59,120 bases of DNA from an uncultured Treponema sp. (GTDB lineage: Bacteria > Spirochaetota > Spirochaetia > Treponematales > Treponemataceae): contig CALDIB010000053.1 of assembly GCA_937902125.1 (NCBI GenBank), positions 1 to 59,120 of the forward strand, given 5' to 3'. Every line of letters starts with the position of its first letter. Within the stretch, counting starts at the first letter, position 1. Below, piece after piece: positions 41,201-47,432 of this stretch. The translations under genes and the position numbers were made by a program. The notes beneath the pieces are model-generated. The model saw only the letters and a program-made list of their open reading frames with translations, had not been told where the DNA came from and made no database searches.

Positions 41201-42644
41201 TTCCCAGCGTGTCGGCGAAGTTTTGCAAAAAGCTTCCGCAGCCGGAAGAGCAGGCCTCGTTGACCAAAATGTTTGTTATGATTCCGCCTGAAAGCCATAT
41301 CGCTTTCATGTCCTGGCCGCCGATGTCAAGAATGAAGTCCGCGTCGCCTATGTAGTGGCTTGCGGCCTTGGCGTGCGCCACAGTCTCAACGGTGTGAAAG
41401 TCGGTGTTGAAGCCCTTGTAAAAAAGAAGCTCGCCGTAGCCGGTGGAACCCGCGCCCAAGATTTGCAAGTCCACGCCCTGACTTTTATAGCGCTCCCGCA
41501 TCTCTATCAAGGCTTTTTTCGCCACGGTCAAGGGGTCGCCTTCGTTTCCGGCGTAGAACCAGTCTATGATTTGCTTGTCTTCGTCCAAGAGGACAAATTT
41601 AGTTGTGGTGCTTCCTGAATCTATTCCCAAGTAGGCGCGGACGCTTTCTCCTTTGGCAAAGGCGTAAACCTTGGGCCGCTTTTTTTGGTGGCGCTTGAAA
41701 AAGGCTTCCTTTTCTTCTTCGCTGTCAAAGAAGGGCTTTGAACTTTGGCTTTCCCCGCTCTTTTTTTCCATTTCTTTTTCCAAAAGGGGAATCATTTCTT
41801 GCAAGGAATTTTTTTGCTCAAAGTTTTGGAACAATTCCTCAAGGGAAAGCGCGGCGCCCAAGGCTATTATGCTTTCAGGCTTTTCGGGAATCACCGTTTG
41901 CTCTGGAGTCAAATTCAGCCGCTCCGCAAAAACGCGGACAAGGCTTTTGTTGAACGTAAGGGGGCCGCCTTCAAAGGTTACTGGCGGCAAAATGTCCAAG
42001 CCTTGGCTTAAGCCGCCTATGGTTTGCTTGGCTATGGCGTGAAAGGCGCTTAGGGCCAAGTCTTCCTTGGCTATTCCGGAATTTAGAAGGGGCTGAATGT
42101 CAGTCTTTGCGTAAACTCCGCAGCGGCCTGAAATGTCGTATACGCATTTTCCTTCCGAGGCGCGCTTGTCAAATTCTTCTATTGGAATTTTTAGAATCGA
42201 AGCCACTTCGTCAATAAAGGCTCCCGTTCCGCCGGCGCAGCTTCCGTTCATGCGAAGGTCCCGGGTTTTTAGCTGGCCGTTTTCTTCCGCAAAGAAAATC
42301 ATTTTTGCGTCTTGGCCGCCCAACTCTATGGCGGTGCGGACGTTGGGGTAAAATTTTTTTAAGGCTATTGAATTGGCCACCACTTCTTGAACAAAGGGGA
42401 GGCCCAAGGCTTTTGCTATGGGCTTTGAGCCGCTTCCTGTCATGGCGATTCGGACGCTTTTTTGTCCAAAGCGGCTTTCAAGCTCTTTAAGCGCTTCAAG
42501 GACGCTCTTTTTTTGCGCGGCGTGGTGGCGCTTGTATTGCGAGTGAAGAATCTTTTGCGCGACGCTGTCGTAAACGACAAGCTTTGTGGTCGTGCTTCCA
42601 ATGTCAATTCCGGCCCAAAGCGGCTTGCCTTCAAGTAATGCCAT
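38295..42644 (-). CDS. Giant 2-hydroxyacyl-CoA dehydratase activase / HgdB-like fusion protein
   Basis: This 1449-aa protein carries two BadF/HgdC-type ASKHA ATPase domains: residues ~8-280 ('AGIDIGSTTTKLVVYD') and ~335-600 ('LGIDSGSTTTKFVLLD'). A DUF2229-type domain (~650-890) and an HgdB-like region to the C-terminus follow. Cluster-ligand cysteines occur in 'NGSCAGGTGAF', 'SGRCGVYAK', 'NEACSSGCGSF', 'LGSRCTVF' and 'CPFCANHCKR'. Activases of this family use ATP and a [4Fe-4S] cluster to inject an electron into radical dehydratases. Such single-chain giants are common in anaerobes, but their substrate is unknown. No dehydratase alpha/beta genes lie nearby. Confidence 0.88.
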   Translation of the reverse strand: MALLEGKPLWAGIDIGSTTTKLVVYDSVAQKILHSQYKRHHAAQKKSVLEALKELESRFGQKSVRIAMTGSGSKPIAKALGLPFVQEVVANSIALKKFYPNVRTAIELGGQDAKMIFFAEENGQLKTRDLRMNGSCAGGTGAFIDEVASILKIPIEEFDKRASEGKCVYDISGRCGVYAKTDIQPLLNSGIAKEDLALSAFHAIAKQTIGGLSQGLDILPPVTFEGGPLTFNKSLVRVFAERLNLTPEQTVIPEKPESIIALGAALSLEELFQNFEQKNSLQEMIPLLEKEMEKKSGESQSSKPFFDSEEEKEAFFKRHQKKRPKVYAFAKGESVRAYLGIDSGSTTTKFVLLDEDKQIIDWFYAGNEGDPLTVAKKALIEMRERYKSQGVDLQILGAGSTGYGELLFYKGFNTDFHTVETVAHAKAASHYIGDADFILDIGGQDMKAIWLSGGIITNILVNEACSSGCGSFLQNFADTLGIKVQDIAAAAFDSKNPAVLGSRCTVFMTSSIVTEQRNGKLPQDIMAGLCRSIIQNVFTKVIRVSNIDSLGKKIVVQGGTFQNDAVLRAMEEYTGKEVVRAPYPGIMGAIGAALLTKEKMEKAGEDAASTFIGLDALDDFSYQQETNIVCPFCANHCKRTLVKFSNGSSLITNNRCERGEILGDPKDAKVVEQIKERKVQKAPNLFKLRQELLFKDYRISRHAKKRNITFGLPRVLSFWETMPFWSTLLRSMGFGVKFSDLSDRKMFENGLSAVASDTVCFPAKLVHGHLRNLAKKGVDRIFMPIVATYESQNTESTSRYMCAIVKGYSWVIQNSDNPQKRWGIPFDDPIFFWYNDKDRNRQIEEYFIKNFGLSKFRVDRAIHYADKAMRQFKETLESEAQKIINDIQSQGKYAVVLASRPYQNDPLVHHSLPDLFTQAGIPVLTVDSVPGIQRVDLSKSRLEIVNNFHGRMLASAIIAAEHPALEYVQFVSFGCGHDAYLSDEIIRLMKEISGKSPLILKMDESDVQGPLRIRVRSFVQTIQMKREAGKEEKPKDLPEPYKVKFSKRDAKEKIVLVPNTSHAFSQIMAAALATQGLKAVPLEVGRERAIALGKKYVHNDICFPAQIVIGEVLAALESGKYDNAQVAVATGKYIGDCRLTHYAALLRKALDDAGYKDIAIVTNDDVDYHRLHPGFKMNLLSSLKLAAALPMIDVMEELLRKIRPYEKVKGSADAAFEKGMDCIVEGIGHGIGGIKKAFAKAVDLMKSLDYDRSVLRPRVLIVGEYLLNFHPGANRDIELYLEKNGFEIIEARMADVIQKNYFAQNAQIKENDLTRPLGEKLMMAVVNQFFEIAHSWTNKIAKSHPLYKKAARLSEIAKGSDSIIYHTFDSGEGILIPGEIIHYAEEGCKNFIILQPFGCLPNHIIGRGVTKKLKELYPDAQILPLDYDPDVSFANIENRLQMLIMNAQK

Positions 42645-42651
42645 TCTTTCT

Positions 42652-42680
42652 ATTATAAAGCAGGCTGGTGAAAAAGTAAA
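42652..42680 (-). promoter_or_regulatory. Promoter of the activase gene
   Basis: On the - strand: TTTACT, a 17-bp spacer and TATAAT (42652-42657). Seven bases (AGAAAGA) separate the -10 box from the ATG at 42644. Confidence 0.55.
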
Positions 42681-42703
42681 GGCCGCCTAAAAACTTGGCG
42701 GCC
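42681..42703. terminator. GC hairpin between divergent genes
   Basis: GGCCGCC and GGCGGCC pair around a 9-nt A-rich loop. On the - strand a T-rich stretch follows. It lies upstream of both flanking genes, so it may insulate or be structural; its terminator role is uncertain. Confidence 0.4.
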
Positions 42704-42736
42704 GGCCTAAAAGCGCCGGGGCTCGCGGCAAAAGTA

Positions 42737-42765
42737 TTGAAAAAAATCCTTCGTTTTGCTAAAAT
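42737..42765 (+). promoter_or_regulatory. Promoter of the alanine symporter gene
   Basis: TTGAAA (42737-42742), a 17-bp spacer and TAAAAT (42760-42765). This gives a leader of about 25 nt that includes GGGAG before the ATG at 42798. Confidence 0.6.
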
Positions 42766-42797
42766 TGACAAGATTTATTTCAAATTGGGAGCTAAGT

Positions 42798-44279
42798 ATG
42801 TTCGAAAAAATCAATTCGATTTTGGGCGCCATAGACGACTTTGTCTGGGGCTTGCCGCTGATTATCCTGATTCTCGCTACAGGAATTTTTCTTACGGTGA
42901 TTTTGAAGGGAGTCCAGTTCTCCCAGTTGAAGTTCGCCATCTCTTCAATTTTCAGAAAGTCTGAAAAAGGCGAGGGCGGAGAGCTTTCCAGCTTCAAGGC
43001 CTTGTGCACAGCTTTGAGCGCCACAATCGGAACGGGAAACATCGTCGGCGTCGCCACGGCCATCGGAATCGGAGGCCCGGGAGCGCTTTTCTGGATGTGG
43101 CTTGCAGCCCTTTTGGGAATGGCCACTAAATACGCCGAATGCTTGCTTGCCATCCACTTCCGCGAAGAAAAATCCGACGGCCACATTTTGGGCGGCCCCT
43201 TCTATACTTGCGAAAAAGGCGTGGGCGCCAAATTCCCCGTTTTGGGAAAGTTGCTGGCCGTTTTGTTCGCCATTTTCGGAACCATGGTAGGCTTGTTCGG
43301 AATCGGAACTTTCAGCCAAGTCAACTCCATCACAAGCGCGGTTGAGACTTTCGCCAAGACCGCCAGCTCAAACCTTTCCACAGTGACAATCGGAAACATC
43401 GGAACATACAGCCATGTGGTCATCGTGGCCTCAATCGTTTTGGCCATTGTGGCGGCTTTGGTAATAATCGGCGGCCTCAAGCGCATCTCTTCTGTCGCCG
43501 GAGTCATTGTTCCTGTAATGGCCGTGGTTTACTTTGTCCTTGGCCTTTTCGCCATCTTGTGCAACCTTTCCCTTTTGTCAGGCGCCATCGAGCAGATTTT
43601 CCAGGGAGCCTTTGGATTCAAGGCGGCCGCCGGCGGAGCCGTGGGAGCCATGATTGTGGCCATGCAAAAAGGAATCGCCCGCGGTATCTTCTCCAACGAG
43701 GCCGGCTTGGGAAGCGCCCCAATCGCCGCTTCCACAGCCAAGGTCGAGCACGCCGTTCAGCAGGGAATCATTTCCATGACCGGAACCTTCTTTGACACAA
43801 TCGTAATTTGCTCCATCACAGGCTTGGTAATCGTAATGAGCGGCTCTTGGAAGCCCGAGCTTGGCTTTGCCGGTTTTGGCATCACCAACGCCGCCTTCCA
43901 AATGCTTTTGCCCCGCATTCCCAATGTGGTCATTTCATTCTTGCTTATGGTTTGCTTAGTTCTCTTCGCCTTCACCACAATTTTGGGCTGGGACTTCTAT
44001 TCAGAGCGCTGCATTGAATACCTTTCAAACGGCAACATGCTTCCGGTAAAGATTTACCGCTGGCTTTACATCGCAGCCGTTTTCATCGGACCTTACATGA
44101 CAATCAGCGCCGTATGGACAATCGCCGACATCTTCAACGGCTTGATGGCCATTCCTAACATCATTTCGCTTTTGATTTTGTCAGGAACAATCGTAAAGCT
44201 TACCAACGACTTCTTCAGCGGAAAGAAGCTTTACAGAATCGGCTACGACTTTGCCAACAATCCCATTCAAGGGGAATAA
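42798..44279 (+). CDS. Sodium:alanine symporter family transporter (AGCS)
   Basis: This 493-aa polytopic membrane protein imports alanine, glycine or a related amino acid with Na+. Family marks are 'LCTALSATIGTGNIVGVATA', 'GIGGPGALFWMWLAALLGMA', 'TKYAECLLAIHFRE', 'GIARGIFSNEAGLGSAPIAA' and 'TILGWDFYSERCIEYL'. About 10-11 membrane segments are visible. The start at 42798 follows GGGAGCTAAGT; an upstream in-frame ATG at 42756 is rejected because it precedes the predicted initiation point. A small membrane protein gene follows closely. Confidence 0.92.
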   Translation: MFEKINSILGAIDDFVWGLPLIILILATGIFLTVILKGVQFSQLKFAISSIFRKSEKGEGGELSSFKALCTALSATIGTGNIVGVATAIGIGGPGALFWMWLAALLGMATKYAECLLAIHFREEKSDGHILGGPFYTCEKGVGAKFPVLGKLLAVLFAIFGTMVGLFGIGTFSQVNSITSAVETFAKTASSNLSTVTIGNIGTYSHVVIVASIVLAIVAALVIIGGLKRISSVAGVIVPVMAVVYFVLGLFAILCNLSLLSGAIEQIFQGAFGFKAAAGGAVGAMIVAMQKGIARGIFSNEAGLGSAPIAASTAKVEHAVQQGIISMTGTFFDTIVICSITGLVIVMSGSWKPELGFAGFGITNAAFQMLLPRIPNVVISFLLMVCLVLFAFTTILGWDFYSERCIEYLSNGNMLPVKIYRWLYIAAVFIGPYMTISAVWTIADIFNGLMAIPNIISLLILSGTIVKLTNDFFSGKKLYRIGYDFANNPIQGE

Positions 44280-44340
44280 GAAAGTCAAAAAAAATCATGT
44301 CCGGCCAAAGCGCCGGCCGGACGCATATTTTGGAGGAATT

Positions 44341-44568
44341 ATGGTCGCGTTGATTTTGGGAATTCTTTTTATCGCCTTTACGGTTTTTAGCGTCTTGCCT
44401 TCAATGCCCTTGCAGTGGGGCGACGAGGTGGTTTACTTTTTGAAAGGCTTTTTGCCTTGCTTCAGCGCCTTTATCGGCCTTATCGCCATCTTGATTGGCT
44501 TTGCCGACATTAAGGACAAGAACGAAGCTAAAAAGGAAGAGGCCGAGGCCGCCAAAAGCGGAAACTAA
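44341..44568 (+). CDS. Small two-helix membrane protein next to the alanine symporter
   Basis: This 75-aa protein follows TGGAGGAATT. It has two hydrophobic helices (~2-22 and ~36-58, 'FLPCFSAFIGLIAILIGFAD') and a charged Lys/Glu/Ala-rich C-terminal tail. No family is recognised. Size, topology and position 61 nt after the transporter suggest an accessory or regulatory small protein of the symporter (inference). Its TAA abuts repeat copy D. Confidence 0.6.
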   Translation: MVALILGILFIAFTVFSVLPSMPLQWGDEVVYFLKGFLPCFSAFIGLIAILIGFADIKDKNEAKKEEAEAAKSGN

Positions 44569-44702
44569 AGGGCACCTCGAAAAACTCGCCTTAGGCGATT
44601 TTTCGAAAGTGCCGGCGAGTTCTCTCGTCGCTATAATAGCGCGACTTAGAACATCGCATTTTCAGAGTTACCTCGAAAAACTGAAGTTTTTCGAGGTCCC
44701 CT
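44569..44702 (+). repeat. Three-hairpin intergenic repeat, copy D
   Basis: A 134-bp copy: AGGGCACCTCGAAAAACT end, a central stem with loop TATAAT, linker ATCGCATTTTCAGAGTTA, and a third stem ACCTCGAAAAACT and its complement. It exactly fills the space between two convergent genes: the left end abuts one stop codon and the right end overlaps the other. Confidence 0.85.
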
Positions 44703-45894
44703 AAAGGCTTGCCAATGTCAGGCGGCTTGTTTTGGGAACGGCCTCTTCCAAGAGAGCTTTTGAACTTTTGATTTGCCGCTCGCCGGCTTCGGTTCCCTTG
44801 TAAGACTTGATGGCCTTTGCCATAAGGCGAAGCTGGCCCACAATCATCGCGCGCCGCTGGATTTCCTCAAGCTTTTCTTTGTCCGAAGTTTCAAAGTAGA
44901 ATTCCAAAGTCTTTTCCCAAAAGCGCGCGGCTTGTTCGTCGCTGATTCCCAAAAACGCTTCCGAGTTGCCCGGCTCCGCAAGGGCGCGGCCAACGTAGGC
45001 GTTGTAAAGGGAGCCAAAGTCAAAGACCGGGTCGCCCAAGCAAAGGGTGTCCATGTCAATCAGCATAAGCTCGCCGGTGCTTTTTAGGAACATTTGGTTC
45101 TTTGTGTGGAAGTCGCCGTGAATGATGTGGTTGTTTTGGGGGATTTCCTTCACCAAGTCGCAAAGCTTTGCGTAGACTTCCGGGGCCAGGCTTTCTTGCA
45201 AGCGTTGGGCGCGCTTTAGGTAGTCTTCCTTAGCGTCAACCATTTCTCCCGGCTTCAACTCCACGGAATGGATTTTTTTTAGCAAGTCCACGGAGGCCTT
45301 GGCAAATTCGTCGATGTTTTGCGGCTCTTTTTTTATCTTCTTTGAGATTGAGTCGGCCTCAAGCATTTCAAACATTGAGGCGAACTTTCCGTCAACTTGA
45401 ACAATGTCGTAGGAAATGCTTGTGGGAATGCCGTTGACAAAGGCTTTGCGGGCAAGTTCCCGCTCGTTTTTAATTTCGTCAAGCGCGTCGGGATTTTTGT
45501 AAACCTTTACGATGGTGTCGGGAGAAATGCGGTAGACGATTCCGTTTTTTCCTTCGCCGATTATTTCGCAGCCGGCGACCGAAACTTTTTTGTAGGCCTT
45601 TTCAACTTCCATCATTTGGGTGAAGCCTGTCATTTCAAAAACTTCGTAAACTTCGCTCTTGACGTTCACAAGCTTGAATTTTGGATAGGCCTTTCTGAAC
45701 GCCAGGACAACCCGCAGGCCGGCGCTGGAAATGTATTCCATGTTTTCCGCGTCAATCACAAAATTGTCAATTTGTTTTCCGACCGTCAATTCTTTAAGGG
45801 CCGCTTCCGCCTTGGCCGCGTTGCTTGAGTCAATGTGTCCGTTAAGGCGCGCGGTAAAAGTTCCGCCGTCAAATTTTCCTTCCGCTATTTCCAT
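44701..45894 (-). CDS. STAS domain - phosphotransferase (APH-type kinase) fusion protein
   Basis: This 397-aa protein has an N-terminal STAS domain (~1-100) carrying the anti-anti-sigma motif 'MEYISSAGLRVVLAF', with the phosphorylatable Ser at 56/57. A complete aminoglycoside-phosphotransferase-fold kinase domain follows: a Gly-rich loop 'GEGKNGIVY' (113-121), ATP Lys K130, catalytic 'HGDFHTKN' (D261, N266) and metal-binding D280/D282 in 'LIDMDT'. A kinase and its likely substrate domain in one chain is unusual. GGAGG precedes the ATG. It is the second gene after the SpoIIE-HD phosphatase (18-nt gap), so the pair could form a phosphorylation-dephosphorylation switch. Confidence 0.82.
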   Translation of the reverse strand: MEIAEGKFDGGTFTARLNGHIDSSNAAKAEAALKELTVGKQIDNFVIDAENMEYISSAGLRVVLAFRKAYPKFKLVNVKSEVYEVFEMTGFTQMMEVEKAYKKVSVAGCEIIGEGKNGIVYRISPDTIVKVYKNPDALDEIKNERELARKAFVNGIPTSISYDIVQVDGKFASMFEMLEADSISKKIKKEPQNIDEFAKASVDLLKKIHSVELKPGEMVDAKEDYLKRAQRLQESLAPEVYAKLCDLVKEIPQNNHIIHGDFHTKNQMFLKSTGELMLIDMDTLCLGDPVFDFGSLYNAYVGRALAEPGNSEAFLGISDEQAARFWEKTLEFYFETSDKEKLEEIQRRAMIVGQLRLMAKAIKSYKGTEAGERQIKSSKALLEEAVPKTSRLTLASL

Positions 45895-45912
45895 AATTTT
45901 CCTCCAGTTGTT

Positions 45913-47268
45913 CTAACCCTTGAATGTCCAAAGGCTTCCAAAAACTTCTTGGCAAATGCGAATGTATTCTTTGTATTCAGGCGTGTCCTTAAAGGGGAAC
46001 AAGCATTCAATGATGCTCATGTAAAGCCACGCGTGCTGGGCCGGGTCTTTTTGGTTGAAGACCTGCCAAGCTCCGCTTCCTTTTTGCCGCCAGTCCGTGT
46101 AAAGGGATCGCAAATTTGAAAGCTTGTCCGAAAGCCACATGGCCTTGACTCCCAAATCGTTTGTGGCCCTCAAGTCTTTGATTGACTCTTCCTTGCGCAT
46201 TTTCCACGAGGCGGCCGCGGAAAGCTCCCGGTGCTTGTCTTCGGTTTCCGCCATTACAAGGTTTGCCACCCGGCTTCCAAATTTTTTTTCAAGCTGCTCC
46301 CGAGTCACTCCGGCGTCCTCAACGGTGTCGTGCAAAAGGGCGGCCGCCATGACTTCCCGCTCCTCTGTAAGGCGGGCGGAAATGGCCGCTACCTCAATTG
46401 GGTGCAAAATGTATGGAACTCCGTTTGACTTTCTCTTTTCGTCTCGGTGGGCTTTCAGCGCGAATTCCACGGCCTTTTCGACAACATCGTTGTATTCAAC
46501 TTGTCCGTCCATGGCGCGGTAATTAAATTTAAAGCACAAGAGCGCTATGTCGTCGTCCTGCTTTTGCCCTTGCATGAACTCTTGGCTTTCTTGAATGACC
46601 TTTTCGCAAATGGCGGCGGGGGAAAGGCCTTTTGTCTTTTTTAGAATTTCCAAAACCCGCTCTTCGCCAAAGGCTTGGCCTTCCTTGTTTTGGAAGTTGG
46701 TCATTCCGTCAGTCCAAATGAAAATCGTGTCGTTGTTTTCCAGCGCCAAAGTCCGCTCTTCGTATTCGATTCCGTCCATGGCGCCAAGAACGAAATTCTT
46801 TGGCCCTGAAAGGCGCTCAGGAGGCGCGAATTCCTTTGTCAAAACCGGAGGCCGGTGGCCGGCCAAGGCGTAAGTCGCGCTTCCGTTCTTTAGGTCAACG
46901 ATTCCAAGCCAGGCCGAAAGGAACATTCCCGCTTCGTTTTCCTTGCAAAGGGAATCGTTGGCCTTTGTCAAAACTTCGGCCGGCGAAAGGCCGGACTCAA
47001 TCAGGCTTTTAAAAATAGTTTTGGCCCGCATCATAAAAAGCGCCGAAGGAATTCCCTTGTCGGAAACGTCGGCTATTAAAAGCGCCAGCTTGTTCTCTCC
47101 CGCAAAATAAAAGTCGTAAAAGTCGCCGCCAACTATGTCAGCGGGAATCATCTTTGCGTAAACGTCAAATTCTTGCCGTTCTGGATACGCCGGAAAAACC
47201 GACGGCATGGCCGACATTTGAATGGCCCGCGCGAATTGCAGCTCTCGTTCGCTTTGTTCTTGTGTCAT
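45913..47268 (-). CDS. SpoIIE-type PP2C phosphatase fused to a RelA/SpoT-like HD hydrolase domain
   Basis: This 451-aa protein has an N-terminal SpoIIE/RsbU phosphatase domain (~10-245). Its metal-site motifs are 'PADIVGGDFYDFY', 'LLIADVSDKGIPSALFM', 'FIWTDGMTNF' and 'DDDIALLC'. Residues ~262-440 form an HD_4/MESH1-like domain: 'YILHPIEVAA' and 'ALLHDTVEDAGVT' (H313-D314...E-D318) match the (p)ppGpp hydrolase site of RelA/SpoT proteins. There is no synthetase domain. It should dephosphorylate a STAS protein, most simply the fused STAS of the next gene, and may tie this to alarmone level (inference). Confidence 0.85.
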   Translation of the reverse strand: MTQEQSERELQFARAIQMSAMPSVFPAYPERQEFDVYAKMIPADIVGGDFYDFYFAGENKLALLIADVSDKGIPSALFMMRAKTIFKSLIESGLSPAEVLTKANDSLCKENEAGMFLSAWLGIVDLKNGSATYALAGHRPPVLTKEFAPPERLSGPKNFVLGAMDGIEYEERTLALENNDTIFIWTDGMTNFQNKEGQAFGEERVLEILKKTKGLSPAAICEKVIQESQEFMQGQKQDDDIALLCFKFNYRAMDGQVEYNDVVEKAVEFALKAHRDEKRKSNGVPYILHPIEVAAISARLTEEREVMAAALLHDTVEDAGVTREQLEKKFGSRVANLVMAETEDKHRELSAAASWKMRKEESIKDLRATNDLGVKAMWLSDKLSNLRSLYTDWRQKGSGAWQVFNQKDPAQHAWLYMSIIECLFPFKDTPEYKEYIRICQEVFGSLWTFKG

Positions 47269-47274
47269 TCTTCC

Positions 47275-47303
47275 ATTGTAGCGCGCTTTTTAGGGAATTG
47301 CAA
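47275..47303 (-). promoter_or_regulatory. Promoter of the SpoIIE-HD / STAS-kinase operon, leaderless geometry
   Basis: On the - strand: TTGCAA (47298-47303), a 17-bp spacer and TACAAT (47275-47280). The six bases GGAAGA lead to the ATG at 47268. Confidence 0.65.
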
Positions 47304-47364
47304 AGGGGGGGGCCGCAAGGTTCAATGTTTGCGACGCGCTTGCCCCTTGCTCCGCGAGCTTCCC

Positions 47365-47393
47365 TTGCGAATCTTTTTGCAATGCGCTATAAT
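47365..47393 (+). promoter_or_regulatory. ileS promoter
   Basis: TTGCGA (47365-47370), a 17-bp spacer and TATAAT (47388-47393). The predicted leader of about 33 nt contains CGAGG before the TTG start and is too short for a T-box. Confidence 0.65.
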
Positions 47394-47432
47394 TACCAAA
47401 ATTTAACTATACCATTATTATCGAGGTTCATT

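Noticed and set aside
47154..47432. 93-codon N-terminal extension of IleRS
   Set aside because: It overlaps the divergent SpoIIE-HD gene and the ileS promoter at 47365-47393; the protein family starts at the TTG at 47433.
47394..47432. T-box riboswitch before ileS
   Set aside because: The predicted leader is only about 33-39 nt, too short for a T-box, and no terminator/antiterminator pair is visible.
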